64,000 nucleotides of DNA. Origin: Pseudovibrio ascidiaceicola. Its GTDB lineage: Bacteria; Pseudomonadota; Alphaproteobacteria; Rhizobiales; Stappiaceae. Under the pieces are notes generated by a model, which was not told where the DNA came from, searched no databases, and saw nothing but the letters and a program-made list of their open reading frames with translations. Below, piece after piece: positions 25,710 to 35,480 of the stretch. Within the stretch, counting starts at the first letter, position 1, and every line of letters begins with the position of its first letter. The stretch spans positions 124,001 to 188,000 of the forward strand of contig NZ_FOSK01000010.1 in NCBI RefSeq assembly GCF_900114245.1, given 5' to 3'. The translations under genes were made by a program, and so were the position numbers.

Positions 25710-28044
25710 TCTTCTTGAAAAGACAGAGGAACGCACCTCGGCCTCTCAGGTTGTTGGAAAATCCTACAAACATGACAGTGCAGAAAAACACGTAGCTGGC
25801 ACTGCGACGTACATTGATGACATGATCGAGCCGTACGGCACGCTTCATGTGGCGCCGGGGTATGCGTCACATGAAGCGTGTGGCCGTCTGGTGACAGTCG
25901 ATCTGAGCGCTGTTAGAGCAGCTGCCGGTGTCGTTGCGGTGTTGGAAGCTGCGGATATTCCAGGTGTGAATGATTGCTCTCCCGCTATGGGAGATGATCC
26001 GGTGCTTGTTTCGGATCGCATCGCATTTCATGGACAACTGGTGTTTCTTGTAGTGGCTGAGAGCCGTTTACAGGCGCGCAAGGCTGTTAAACTGGCACAG
26101 ATTGAGGTTGAAGCAGAAACGCCTCTGGTGAGCGTTGCTGATGCTCTCAAAGCTGAGCAGACCGTGCTGCCAGACTATGAGTTTCGCCGGGGGACACCTG
26201 AAGACACTTTGGGACGTTCAGCACACACGGTAACGAGCAGTTTTGCGCTTGGCGGACAGGAGCACTTCTATCTTGAAGGACAGATGGCTTTTGCTATTCC
26301 CGGTGAAGATGGGGACATGACTGTACATTCCTCCACCCAGCATCCAACGGAGGTTCAGCACACCATTGCGAAAGTGCTAGGTGTTGATGAGGCGGCAGTG
26401 ACCGTTGAAGTGCGCCGTATGGGCGGTGCGTTTGGTGGTAAGGAATCTCAGGCGAACCAATGGGCGGCGCTGGCGGCTTTGGCTGCATATGCAACGGGGC
26501 GTCCATGTAAATGCCGATTGGATCGTGATGACGATATGATCCTGACTGGAAAGCGTCACGACTTCCTGGTTGATGTGGCTGCAGGGTGTGATGCATCGGG
26601 CAAGATTGAAGCGGTTCAGATTGATTTGAACTCGCGTTGTGGTCACTCTGCGGATTTATCGCTTGGGATCAATGACCGTGCCATGTTCCATGCGGATAAC
26701 AGCTATTTCTATCCAGACGTTCTCATCCGTTCCAAGAGGCTGAAAACAAATACAGTTTCCAATACGGCATTCCGTGGTTTTGGTGGGCCTCAAGGGATGT
26801 TTGCTGCGGAACGGCTGATGGATGCGATTGCAATCAAGATGGGGCAGGATCCACTTGATGTGCGTAAGGCGAACTTCTATCGCGAGGGTGAGAACACCAC
26901 GCCTTATGGGCAGTCGGTTGATGAACACGACGTGCTGGCCGCGCTGGTGGATGAATTGGAGCAAAGTTCCGACTATCGTGCACGCCGAAAAGCCGTTGAA
27001 GTGTTTAATGCTGAGAATACGATCCTGAAGAGAGGGATTGCTCTTACTCCAGTGAAATTTGGCATCTCGTTTACGCTTACACATCTCAATCAGGCGGGAG
27101 CGCTGGTACATCTTTACCGGGACGGGTCCGTACACCTGAACCATGGCGGCACAGAGATGGGGCAGGGTCTCTATCAAAAAGTTGCCCAGATCGCAGCGAC
27201 TGAGATGGGTGTTAGCCTTGGGAAAGTGAAGATCACCGCGACCAATACCTCCAAGGTTGCAAACACATCTCCAACTGCAGCCTCATCCGGTACTGACTTG
27301 AATGGTATGGCTGCCGCGATTGCGTGCCGTGAGATTGTCGGGCGCCTGAAAGCCTTCGGCGCTCAACATTTTGAGGTTTCTGAGGGGGATATTGAGCTTT
27401 GTGACGATCAGATGCTGATTGATGGGACGCTGAGGCTTTCTATCAAAGAACTGGCTCAACTTGCTTATGAGCATCGCATACATCTTTCCTCCTCCGGGTT
27501 TTACAAAACACCGAAGATTATCTGGGATCGGGAACGGGTGAAGGGACGGCCTTTCCTGTACTTCTCTTATGGTGCCTCCTGTTCTGAGGTGGTGATTGAT
27601 ACGTTGACCGGTGAAATGAAAGTTGAACGGGTTGATGTGCTTCATGATGTTGGCAAATCGCTCAATCCGGCACTGGATATTGGCCAGATTGAAGGTGGCT
27701 TTGTGCAGGGTATGGGCTGGTTGACCACGGAAGAGTTGTGGTTTGATGATGCTGGCCGACTGCGGACACATGCTCCGTCTACCTACAAGATACCGACGGC
27801 CACGGATGTTCCTGAGATTTTTAATGTGACGCTTTATGAGAGTGACGGGAACCCTGAGCCAACGATCTATCGTTCTAAGGCTGTTGGAGAGCCGCCTTTG
27901 ATGCTGCCAATCTCTGTTTTTTGCGCGATCAACGATGCGGTTGCGAGCCTGAACAAGGGTGTTTTGCCGAAACTGGATGCACCAGCAACGCCTGAAGCGA
28001 TCTTGAAAGCTGTTAAAGCGATCAAGGCGGGAGAGGTGAGCTGA
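25699..28044 (+). CDS. xdhB: Xanthine dehydrogenase large, molybdopterin-binding subunit (XdhB)
   Basis: XdhB binds the molybdenum cofactor and the purine. The 781-residue protein has RRMGGAFGGKESQ, AFRGFGGPQGMFAAERLMD, GTEMGQGLYQKVAQIAA, SPTAASSGTDLNGMA, and near the C-terminus SKAVGEPPLMLPISVF, which contains the catalytic glutamate region of the family. A good ribosome site (GAGGGAGG) precedes ATG 25699. The stop codon shares one base with the ATG of xdhC (TGATG). The complete xdhABC order is the usual bacterial arrangement. Confidence 0.96.
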   Translation: MSTDLLEKTEERTSASQVVGKSYKHDSAEKHVAGTATYIDDMIEPYGTLHVAPGYASHEACGRLVTVDLSAVRAAAGVVAVLEAADIPGVNDCSPAMGDDPVLVSDRIAFHGQLVFLVVAESRLQARKAVKLAQIEVEAETPLVSVADALKAEQTVLPDYEFRRGTPEDTLGRSAHTVTSSFALGGQEHFYLEGQMAFAIPGEDGDMTVHSSTQHPTEVQHTIAKVLGVDEAAVTVEVRRMGGAFGGKESQANQWAALAALAAYATGRPCKCRLDRDDDMILTGKRHDFLVDVAAGCDASGKIEAVQIDLNSRCGHSADLSLGINDRAMFHADNSYFYPDVLIRSKRLKTNTVSNTAFRGFGGPQGMFAAERLMDAIAIKMGQDPLDVRKANFYREGENTTPYGQSVDEHDVLAALVDELEQSSDYRARRKAVEVFNAENTILKRGIALTPVKFGISFTLTHLNQAGALVHLYRDGSVHLNHGGTEMGQGLYQKVAQIAATEMGVSLGKVKITATNTSKVANTSPTAASSGTDLNGMAAAIACREIVGRLKAFGAQHFEVSEGDIELCDDQMLIDGTLRLSIKELAQLAYEHRIHLSSSGFYKTPKIIWDRERVKGRPFLYFSYGASCSEVVIDTLTGEMKVERVDVLHDVGKSLNPALDIGQIEGGFVQGMGWLTTEELWFDDAGRLRTHAPSTYKIPTATDVPEIFNVTLYESDGNPEPTIYRSKAVGEPPLMLPISVFCAINDAVASLNKGVLPKLDAPATPEAILKAVKAIKAGEVS

Positions 28045-29027
28045 TGCGGGTTTGGGGTGAAGTTCTGTCTGCTCTGGATGCTGCTGGCCGCTGTGTGCTG
28101 GTGAGTATACTGGATGTTGCCGGATCCTCTCCTCGTGAGACCGGCACACGGATGGTCGTACGCCCCGATATGTCGTTTAAAGGAACCATCGGTGGTGGGC
28201 GTCTGGAATACGATGTTTTGCATGAAGCTGTTTCATTGATGAAAGAGGGCGGTGCCGCCTTCCAAACACGCTCATACGCGCTTGGTCCTGACCTTGGACA
28301 ATGCTGCGGCGGGCGGGTTGAAATCGCATTTGAGCAATTTGATCTCAATTATCGTGGTCGTGCACAAGATTTTTCCACACAAGAAGAGGTGGGAATTTTT
28401 TCAACGACTGCAAATACTTGCAGTTCCGGGCTACTTGAAAGGCACGTATTACCCCCTGCAATGTGCAGGGCTGATTCTGCTGAAATTGTTTTAAATCAAG
28501 GCAAATTGACGGAGAGGTTCGGGGAGGATAGACCTCATCTGTATCTGTTCGGTGCAGGGCATGTTGGCAAGGCTTTGATGCTTGCAATGGCCCCATTGGG
28601 CTTTCAGATCAGCTGGATTGATGAACGGCGCGAAATTTTTCCTAAATATGTACCTTCCAATATTCGCTGCATTCATCTAAATGAGCCTCAAGTCGTCGTA
28701 AAGAACCTTGAGCCGGGAAACTATGTCATCGTAATGACCCATGATCACAAGCGTGATCATGCTATAGTAGATGCCGCTGTTCGTAGAACCGATCTGGCAT
28801 TTATTGGATTGATAGGCAGTGCAACAAAGCGCGCGCGAACACTAAAACGGTTCAAAGACTCCGGGGTATCGGAGGCGCAGAGCAAACAGCTTGTTTGTCC
28901 GGTCGGAATTACTGAGATTAAAAGCAAAAAACCGTCTGATATTGCAATTTCCATTGCTGCTCAACTTCTAGTGGTAAAGGAAAAGCAAATGAGCAATGCT
29001 CAGGGAGGTTTTCGTTTTGCTTCTTAG
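28044..29027 (+). CDS. xdhC: Xanthine dehydrogenase accessory protein XdhC
   Basis: XdhC binds molybdenum cofactor, promotes its sulfuration, and inserts it into XdhB. The 327-residue protein has the N-terminal XdhC/CoxI domain (SSPRETGTRMVVRPD; GTIGGGRLEYDVLHEA; GPDLGQCCGGRVEIAFEQF) and a C-terminal Rossmann domain (HLYLFGAGHVGKALMLAM; GLIGSATKRARTLKRF). It overlaps xdhB by one base. The ABC transporter operon begins 51 bases downstream, so transcription may continue. Confidence 0.95.
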   Translation: MRVWGEVLSALDAAGRCVLVSILDVAGSSPRETGTRMVVRPDMSFKGTIGGGRLEYDVLHEAVSLMKEGGAAFQTRSYALGPDLGQCCGGRVEIAFEQFDLNYRGRAQDFSTQEEVGIFSTTANTCSSGLLERHVLPPAMCRADSAEIVLNQGKLTERFGEDRPHLYLFGAGHVGKALMLAMAPLGFQISWIDERREIFPKYVPSNIRCIHLNEPQVVVKNLEPGNYVIVMTHDHKRDHAIVDAAVRRTDLAFIGLIGSATKRARTLKRFKDSGVSEAQSKQLVCPVGITEIKSKKPSDIAISIAAQLLVVKEKQMSNAQGGFRFAS

Positions 29028-29078
29028 GTTCAGGGAGAACATCTCGATCTAATTTTGCTTGGGGGAACGGATAACACG

Positions 29079-30671
29079 ATGGAAAACGAACAGAGGTCTG
29101 GCCCGGTGGCAGAGGGCGTAGATCTCATAGAAGCCAAGGGTATTACCAAGAGATTTGGTGACATTCTAGCGAACGACAATGTCGATCTCGTCATTAAGCA
29201 AGGTGAAATTCATGCTTTGCTGGGCGAAAACGGAGCGGGTAAATCCACGCTCGTGAAAATTCTCTACGGCGCTCTTGAACCGGGTGCGGGAGAGATCCTC
29301 TGGAAGGGGAAACGGGTTTCAATCTCGAATCCTGCGGCTGCCCGCAAACTGGGCGTTGGCATGGTGTTCCAGCACTTTTCCTTGTTTGAAGCACTGAGTG
29401 TGGTTGAAAACATCGCGCTGGCCTTACCTAAAGGCGAGAAAATCGAGGCTCTTTCCAAACGTATTACTGAGGTTTCCCAAAAGTATGGCCTGCCTCTGGA
29501 TCCTGCAGCACTGGTTGCGGATCTGCCGGTTGGCATCCGTCAGCGTATCGAAATCGTGCGTTGCCTTTTGCAGAACCCCAGTCTCATCATCATGGATGAG
29601 CCTACGTCTGTACTGACCCCGCAAGAAGCGGATCAGCTTTTTGTCACCTTACAGCGCCTTGCCTCTGAAGGCTGTGCGATCCTTTACATCTCTCATCGTT
29701 TGGAAGAGGTGAAGAAGATCTGCCACAACGCCACGATCATGCGTCATGGCCGTGTGGTGGGTGGGTGTGATCCTGCTGAGGAAACACCAGCCAGCCTTGC
29801 CCGTATGATGGTGGGTGGTGATGTTCATGATATTTCCGCTGGTGCGACTGAAGCACAGCCGGGCGATGTGATGCTCAAGCTGCGTAATCTGTCCATTCCA
29901 TCGGATGGCGCATTTGGCATTGAGCTTAAGGACGTCAATCTGGACTTGCGCGGTGGTGAGATTGTTGCCGTTGCCGGGATTGCTGCGAACGGCCAGAGCG
30001 AGTTGTTTGATGCGATCTCTGGTGAGACGCAGGTCAAAGATGCTTATGCGGTTGAGATTTGCGGTGTGCCGGTTGGCAAGCGCAAGATCAATGACCGGCG
30101 TTTGCTTGGCTCCGCCTTTGTGCCGGAAGAGCGTTTAGGTCATGGCGCGGTGCCGGGCTTTGTGCTTTCGGACAATATTTTACTGACGCGCTATAAAACT
30201 GAGCCTTCACTGATCAAACACGGCATGCTGAACCAGAAGCTTGCAGCTGAAATGGAAAAGCGCATCACCGTTTCTTACGATGTGCGCATGTCTCATGACA
30301 ATCCTGAGGCTCGTTCTCTTTCCGGTGGTAACCTGCAGAAGTTTGTGGTTGGTCGTGAGCTGGACCGTGTGCCGAAAGTACTGGTGATCAATCAGCCGAC
30401 CTGGGGCGTTGATGCAGGCGCTGCGGCTTTGATCCGTCAGGCGATCATTGATCTGGCCCGAGGCGGTTCAGCTGTTCTGGTGATTTCGCAGGATCTTGAT
30501 GAGATCTATGAGATTTCTGACCGGATTGCCGTGATCTCTCGTGGTGAGCTTTCTGTAGCCGAACCGGCTTCTGAAATGACGCGTGAGAAGATTGGTCTTC
30601 TGATGGCGGGTATGGGTGAGGGCAAGTCTGCTTCCCCTGCAGTAAAAGCGGGAGAGACCCATGCGCATTGA
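29079..30671 (+). CDS. BMP-type purine/nucleoside ABC importer, ATP-binding protein
   Basis: This is a 530-residue double ABC ATPase of the NupA/YufO type. The first cassette has the full Walker A ([15 protein letters not shown]), the signature region [18 protein letters not shown] and Walker [10 protein letters not shown]. The second cassette lacks a Walker A lysine motif ([17 protein letters not shown]) but keeps [16 protein letters not shown], which is normal for the group. ATG 29079 follows GGGGGAA; a TTG at 29055 is in frame. Its stop overlaps the first permease by 11 bases. The purine context, and the BMP-family binding protein further on, suggest import of purine bases or nucleosides. 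Confidence 0.92.
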   Translation: MENEQRSGPVAEGVDLIEAKGITKRFGDILANDNVDLVIKQGEIHALLGENGAGKSTLVKILYGALEPGAGEILWKGKRVSISNPAAARKLGVGMVFQHFSLFEALSVVENIALALPKGEKIEALSKRITEVSQKYGLPLDPAALVADLPVGIRQRIEIVRCLLQNPSLIIMDEPTSVLTPQEADQLFVTLQRLASEGCAILYISHRLEEVKKICHNATIMRHGRVVGGCDPAEETPASLARMMVGGDVHDISAGATEAQPGDVMLKLRNLSIPSDGAFGIELKDVNLDLRGGEIVAVAGIAANGQSELFDAISGETQVKDAYAVEICGVPVGKRKINDRRLLGSAFVPEERLGHGAVPGFVLSDNILLTRYKTEPSLIKHGMLNQKLAAEMEKRITVSYDVRMSHDNPEARSLSGGNLQKFVVGRELDRVPKVLVINQPTWGVDAGAAALIRQAIIDLARGGSAVLVISQDLDEIYEISDRIAVISRGELSVAEPASEMTREKIGLLMAGMGEGKSASPAVKAGETHAH

Positions 30672-31749
30672 ACTTGAAAAACGCGCTGAGCACTCTCAGC
30701 TGATGACCGTTGTTTCACCGCTGATTGCGATTGGTCTCACCCTTGTGTGTGGCTCTATTTTGTTTGTCAGCATGGGCTACAATCCGATTGACGCGCTTTA
30801 TGCCTATTTCATTGAGCCTCTGACAACCAGCTGGTCCATCGAAGAGTTGCTGGTGAAAGCTGGTCCGCTGGTTTTGATCGCGGTTGGACTGTCTGTCTGT
30901 TTCCTCTCCAACTCGTGGAATATTGGTGCAGAAGGTCAGTTCACTATGGGCGCGCTGGCTGGATCCATCATTCCGGTCCTGTTTTACGACTTTACCAGCC
31001 CACTGGCGCTGCCCTTGATGATCTTGATGGGCATTTTAGGCGGTATGGCATGGGCATCTATTCCGGCGTTTTTGAAGGTGCGGTTTGGGACCAATGAGAT
31101 CCTGACCAGTCTGATGTTGGTTTACATCGCACAGTACATTCTCGACTTTCTTGTCCGTGGCCCATGGCGTGATCCGGATGGTTTCAACTTCCCAGAGAGC
31201 CGGATTTTTGATGCGGCACACGTGCTGCCGAAAATCGGTGAAGGGCGTTTGCATATTGGCATGATCTTCGCTGTGCTGGCCGTTCTGGTGGTTTGGTGGA
31301 TGCTGTCTCGCACGCTCAAAGGTTTTGAGATCAAGGTGATGGGTGAGACCCCACGTGCCGGTCGCTTTGCGGGTTTTTCCAGCAATGGTGTTGTCTGGTT
31401 CGGTTTCCTCGTTTCTGGCGGTTTGGCTGGTCTGGCAGGTATGGCGGAAGTTTCCGGTTCTATTGAGCAGCTGACACCCGTTATTTCTCCAGGGTATGGG
31501 TTTACCGCAATTATCGTGGCGTTCCTTGGTCGCTTGAACCCGATCGGTATTTTGTTTGCCGGGTTGTTGCTTGGGCTTTCTTATATCGGTGGTGAATCTG
31601 CTCAGGTCAGCCTTGGTTTGACTGACAAGGTGACCCGTGTGTTCCAGGGCATGCTGCTGTTCTTTGTGCTCGCCTGCGACACGCTCATTCTTTACAGGTT
31701 CAAGTTTGCTTCCAGCGCGAAAAGCATGAAGGAGGCTGGCAATGTCTGA
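30661..31749 (+). CDS. BMP-type ABC importer, permease 1
   Basis: This 362-residue inner-membrane protein belongs to the branched-chain-type permease family (LivH/M fold) used by BMP-family importers. It has about nine membrane segments and conserved blocks such as [35 protein letters not shown] and [20 protein letters not shown]. It begins inside the 3' end of the ATPase gene and overlaps permease 2 by eight bases. It should form the channel with permease 2. Confidence 0.92.
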   Translation: MRIELEKRAEHSQLMTVVSPLIAIGLTLVCGSILFVSMGYNPIDALYAYFIEPLTTSWSIEELLVKAGPLVLIAVGLSVCFLSNSWNIGAEGQFTMGALAGSIIPVLFYDFTSPLALPLMILMGILGGMAWASIPAFLKVRFGTNEILTSLMLVYIAQYILDFLVRGPWRDPDGFNFPESRIFDAAHVLPKIGEGRLHIGMIFAVLAVLVVWWMLSRTLKGFEIKVMGETPRAGRFAGFSSNGVVWFGFLVSGGLAGLAGMAEVSGSIEQLTPVISPGYGFTAIIVAFLGRLNPIGILFAGLLLGLSYIGGESAQVSLGLTDKVTRVFQGMLLFFVLACDTLILYRFKFASSAKSMKEAGNV

Positions 31750-32671
31750 TCTTTCCATGATCGAAGCTGTTCTTCTGACCATCATCACCGCGTCTACGCC
31801 ACTGTTGCTTGCCGCGATCGGTGAGCTTGTGGTGGAGCGGTCCGGTGTGCTCAACCTTGGTGTTGAGGGCATGATGATTGTTGGCGCCGTGATGGGTTTT
31901 GCTGCGACACAGGCGACCGGTTCTCCTTACATAGGGATTGTGGCGGCCATGATCTCCGGCGTTGCCATGAGCCTGCTGTTCGGCTTCCTTACGCTTAATC
32001 TGATGGCCAATCAGGTGGCGACAGGTCTTGCGCTGACTATTCTGGGGCTTGGGCTTTCCGGAATGATTGGAGAAGCGTTCATCGGGCAGCCGGGCATCAG
32101 CCTGAAACCTATTGCTCTTCCAGTGTTGTCCGCCATTCCTTTTGTTGGTCCGCTGCTCTTCAATCAGGACATTCTGGTCTATGCTTCTTATGGTCTTGTG
32201 ATTGCGGTTTACTTTGTGCTGTTCAGATCCCGTACCGGCCTCATCATCCGTGCTGTTGGTGACAACCACGGCTCAGCACATTCGCTTGGATACTCCGTTA
32301 TTCAGGTGCGTTATCTGGCTGTGATGTTTGGCGGAGCGTGTTCTGGTCTCGCTGGTGCTTACCTGTCGCTTATTTACACCCCGCAGTGGGTTGAGGGCAT
32401 GACAGCGGGCCGCGGCTGGATTGCGCTGGCTCTGGTGGTGTTTGCAAGTTGGCGTCCAGCACGTGTGCTGATTGGGGCTTATCTGTTTGGCGCTGTTTCG
32501 ATTTTGCAGTTCCACGCGCAGGCCGCAGGCATTGGTTTGCCGACGCAGTTGATGTCTGCGCTGCCATATCTGGCAACCATCATTGTGCTGATCATGATCT
32601 CGCGCAATAAGACGCTTGCCAAGGTGAATACACCTGCGTGTCTTGGTAAGCCTTTTGTGCCTGATCGCTAA
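31742..32671 (+). CDS. BMP-type ABC importer, permease 2
   Basis: This is the second permease, 309 residues, with the YufQ-like N-terminus TPLLLAAIGELVVERSGVLN and LGVEGMMIVGAV, about eight membrane segments, and MTAGRGWIALALVVFASWRP in the second half. It overlaps permease 1. A 431-base gap then separates it from the gene for the periplasmic binding protein, which is unusual within such an operon. Confidence 0.92.
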   Translation: MSDLSMIEAVLLTIITASTPLLLAAIGELVVERSGVLNLGVEGMMIVGAVMGFAATQATGSPYIGIVAAMISGVAMSLLFGFLTLNLMANQVATGLALTILGLGLSGMIGEAFIGQPGISLKPIALPVLSAIPFVGPLLFNQDILVYASYGLVIAVYFVLFRSRTGLIIRAVGDNHGSAHSLGYSVIQVRYLAVMFGGACSGLAGAYLSLIYTPQWVEGMTAGRGWIALALVVFASWRPARVLIGAYLFGAVSILQFHAQAAGIGLPTQLMSALPYLATIIVLIMISRNKTLAKVNTPACLGKPFVPDR

Positions 32672-33102
32672 GAAGAACCTGATTTGGCCAATGCGCTCAT
32701 AGTAGACATTGGTCAAATTGCCAATATTTCGACCTTCGTATACATGGAGGCGAGAGAACGAAGATAACAGAGACCTTGATCTCTGAGTGCAAATAACACG
32801 GTTCACCGTTGCACAGATCGCGGAAACCTGCCCGCACGCGAATAAAAGATCGCATATACATGCGAGATACAACAAAGCAGGAAACAACTTGAGAGCGCAC
32901 AGATGCGCAGAACAGATCTTTCGGGGCTGTTCCTATCGCATTTGTTTGGAGCTTTCGTTCATCTGGTTCTCATTGGTGTACTCCGCTGCGCTTGTTAGGG
33001 TGTTGCGCGGCTGGAGTGCAGGCTTAGGCTTATGCGTGTCCTTATCCGAAAACCGGAACCATTTTTCGGGGATACGCTCTAACCTATAAAGGGGAGCGCA
33101 CA
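32672..33102. other. 431-base intergenic region between permease 2 and the BMP binding-protein gene
   Basis: No gene is visible. The last third holds a palindromic RIME-like element (33034-33077) and a ribosome site (AAGGGGAGCG) just before 33103. The remainder has no terminator, RNA gene or riboswitch that I recognise. A separate promoter for the binding-protein gene is likely here. Confidence 0.6.
33034..33077. repeat. RIME-like palindromic intergenic element
   Basis: GCGTGTCC (33034-33041) pairs with GGATACGC (33070-33077) with one G-T pair. Inside it, CCGAAAA (33046-33052) pairs with TTTTCGG (33063-33069) around CCGGAACCAT. The sequence closely recalls the RIME/BIME-type palindromes of rhizobial genomes, whose core is a CCGAAAA / TTTTCGG stem with a CCGG-type loop. 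It lies 26 bases before the BMP start, where it would form a stem-loop in the transcript. Confidence 0.6.
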
Positions 33103-34176
33103 ATGCGCACTATCTTCAAGCTGGCAGCAACTGCTGCAGTTGCACTTGGTCTTTCCGCAGGGGCTTCAAATGCTGCTGATCCACTGAAAGTGGGTTTCAT
33201 CTATGTTGGTCCGGTTTCTGACCATGGCTGGTCTTACCAGCACGATCAGGGCCGTCAGGCGATTGAAAAGCACTTTGGCGACAAAGTTGAAACCACTTAC
33301 ATTGAAAGCGTGCCAGAAGGTGCGGATGCCGAGCGCGCGATTGAGCGTCTGGCCCGCTCCGGTCACGAGCTGATCTTCACAACCTCCTTTGGTTACATGA
33401 ACCCAACCTTGAAGGTTGCGCGCAAGTTTCCGAAAGTGAAGTTTGAGCATGCAACTGGCTACAAGCAGGCGAAGAACGTTTCTTCTTACGGCGCTCGCTT
33501 CTATGAAGGTCGTTATGTTCTTGGTCAGATCGCTGCTAAGATCTCCAAGTCCGGCACCGCTGGTTACATCGGTTCTTTCCCGATTCCTGAAGTTGTGCGT
33601 GGCATCAACTCCTTCATGCTGGGTGCGCAGTCTGTGAACCCGGACTTCAAGATCAAAACCATCTGGGTGAATTCCTGGTACGATCCGGGCCGTGAAGCTG
33701 ATGCTGCAAAAGCGCTGATCGATCAGGGCGTTGACATCATGGTTCAGCACACTGACTCCCCAGCGCCTCTGCAGGTTGCTGAAGAGCGTGGCATCATGGG
33801 CTTTGGTCAGGCATCTGACATGATCAAGTTTGCGCCTAAGGCACAGGCAACTGCGATCATCGATGATTGGTCCGCTTACTACATTGCCCGCGTGCAGGCT
33901 GTGATGGACGGCAACTGGAAGGGCCAGGATACCTGGGGTGGTCTGGACGTTGACATGGTTCACATGGCGCCGTTCACCAACATCCCGCAGGATGTTGCAG
34001 ATGAAGCTGCAAAAACACTTGCTGCGATCAAATCTGGTGAGCTGAAGCCATTTACCGGCCCAATCACCAAGCAGGATGGCTCTGAGTTCCTGAAAGCTGG
34101 TGAGAGCGCTGATGATGGAGCTCTGCTTTCCATGAACTTCTACGTAAAAGGCATCGACGACCAGCTGCCTAAATAA
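33103..34176 (+). CDS. BMP-family (PnrA/Med-like) purine-nucleoside binding protein
   Basis: This is a periplasmic binding protein of 357 residues. A signal peptide (MRTIFKLAATAAVALGLSA, cleaved near SNA-AD) is followed by DPLKVGFIYVGPVSDHGWSY, the BMP/PnrA start that binds nucleosides and purines. Further conserved blocks are TTSFGYMNPTLKVARKFPKVKFEHATG (given here only as its two ends TTSFGYMNP and KFEHATG), YGARFYEGRYVLGQIA, IGSFPIPEVVRGIN, and NSWYDPGREADAAKALIDQG. It supplies the importer encoded by the three genes before it. Hairpins lie on both sides of the gene, which may stabilise its message. Confidence 0.93.
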   Translation: MRTIFKLAATAAVALGLSAGASNAADPLKVGFIYVGPVSDHGWSYQHDQGRQAIEKHFGDKVETTYIESVPEGADAERAIERLARSGHELIFTTSFGYMNPTLKVARKFPKVKFEHATGYKQAKNVSSYGARFYEGRYVLGQIAAKISKSGTAGYIGSFPIPEVVRGINSFMLGAQSVNPDFKIKTIWVNSWYDPGREADAAKALIDQGVDIMVQHTDSPAPLQVAEERGIMGFGQASDMIKFAPKAQATAIIDDWSAYYIARVQAVMDGNWKGQDTWGGLDVDMVHMAPFTNIPQDVADEAAKTLAAIKSGELKPFTGPITKQDGSEFLKAGESADDGALLSMNFYVKGIDDQLPK

Positions 34177-34192
34177 GCTTTTCGCTTATTTT

Positions 34193-34226
34193 CGGAGAGC
34201 GCCACATTTTTTCAGGGTGCTCTCCG
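34193..34226 (+). terminator. Intercistronic hairpin after the binding-protein gene
   Basis: CGGAGAGCGCC (34193-34203) pairs with GGTGCTCTCCG (34216-34226) apart from wobble, around a 12-base loop. No T-run follows. It is 16 bases past the stop and 69 before puuD, so it may be a partial terminator or a stability element. Confidence 0.5.
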
Positions 34227-34294
34227 CCGATTTCTGCAGTGGGGGCTTTCTCCCGCTGTCCACTTATTTCAATTGAACTTAAAAGAACAAGACA

Positions 34295-35476
34295 ATGACA
34301 GCCACCTTCCTTAGTGAATGGCTCAATCTGCTTTTCCGCTGGTTTCACTTGATTGTGGGCGTGGGCTGGATTGGGACCTCTTTTTATTTCATCGCTCTTG
34401 ACCTTTCCTTGCGCAAACGGGAAGGGCAGGCAGAGGGCATTTTTGGCAGCGCCTGGGAAGTCCATGGCGGCGGTTTCTACCATGTTGAGAAGTTCATGGT
34501 GGCACCGAAAGAGCTGCCGAAAGACCTGATGTGGTACAAGTGGGATGCTTATCTCACCTGGGTTTCAGGTTTTGCTCTTTTGAGCGTTCAGTACTACTTC
34601 AACGCAACAGTTTATCTCATTGACCCTGAGGTCATGAAGCTTTTGCCTGTTGAGGCTGTCGCAATTTCCATCGCCTCTCTTGGGCTTGGCTGGATCATTT
34701 ATGATCGCCTGTGCCGTTCGGCGATTGGCAAGAATACACCTTTGCTGGCCGTGTGCCTTCTGGTGATCATTCTGGGTGCGACCTATGGTTATTCTCAGGT
34801 CTTTTCAGGCCGTGGGGTTCTCATTCACGTTGGTGCATTGATCGGCACGTTCATGGCCTTCAATGTGTTTATGGTGATTATTCCGAACCAGAAGAAAATT
34901 ACCGCAGATTTGCTGGCAGGACGTAAACCTGATGCAGCGCTTGGCCTGATTGGCAAGCAGCGCTCGGTTCATAACAACTACCTGACATTGCCGGTTCTTT
35001 TGATGATGGTGTCCAACCATTATCCGTTGCTGACGGGGCATAGCCAGCCTGTGCTGGTTGTTGCGCTGATCCTCGTGATGGGCGGCATGGTGCGCCATTT
35101 CATCAATCGTCATGATGCACATGACAACTTTGCCAATTTCTGGTGGGCCTTGCCTACGGCAGCTGTCAGTCTGTTTGTGGCTCTCATTGTGACACAGCCA
35201 GCCAAGATTGGTGGTGGACACGGTCCGATCCCAGACAGTGACGTGCTGGAAATTGCGCAGACCCATTGTGCGGCCTGCCATAGTGCAACGCCAACCAATG
35301 AGGCATTTACAGAAGCGCCTAAAAACATTGAGCTGGACAGCATTGCTGATCTGCAGCGCTATGACAGCCTGATCATGGCGCAGGCGGTGCGGTCCTCTGC
35401 CATGCCACTTGGCAATGAGACAGGGATGACCAAAGAAGAGCGCGAGATCCTTGGCGCCTGGTTGCAGGGGCACTGA
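34295..35476 (+). CDS. puuD: Membrane urate oxidase PuuD with cytochrome c domain
   Basis: PuuD oxidises urate to 5-hydroxyisourate at the inner membrane and passes electrons to its own cytochrome c. The 393-residue protein has about eight membrane segments carrying the family blocks NLLFRWFHLIVGVGWIGTSF, WEVHGGGFYHVEKF and GKQRSVHNNYLTLPVLLMMV. The C-terminal 85 residues contain the haem-binding CAACH motif (THCAACHSATP) and a likely axial methionine in SSAMPLGN. This enzyme replaces a soluble urate oxidase. The next gene, uraD, starts four bases after its stop. Confidence 0.93.
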   Translation: MTATFLSEWLNLLFRWFHLIVGVGWIGTSFYFIALDLSLRKREGQAEGIFGSAWEVHGGGFYHVEKFMVAPKELPKDLMWYKWDAYLTWVSGFALLSVQYYFNATVYLIDPEVMKLLPVEAVAISIASLGLGWIIYDRLCRSAIGKNTPLLAVCLLVIILGATYGYSQVFSGRGVLIHVGALIGTFMAFNVFMVIIPNQKKITADLLAGRKPDAALGLIGKQRSVHNNYLTLPVLLMMVSNHYPLLTGHSQPVLVVALILVMGGMVRHFINRHDAHDNFANFWWALPTAAVSLFVALIVTQPAKIGGGHGPIPDSDVLEIAQTHCAACHSATPTNEAFTEAPKNIELDSIADLQRYDSLIMAQAVRSSAMPLGNETGMTKEEREILGAWLQGH

Positions 35477-35480
35477 AGCG

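Noticed and set aside
32672-33102. Purine riboswitch before the binding-protein gene
   Set aside because: I looked for a purine-aptamer-like arrangement and found none; only the palindromic element is clear.
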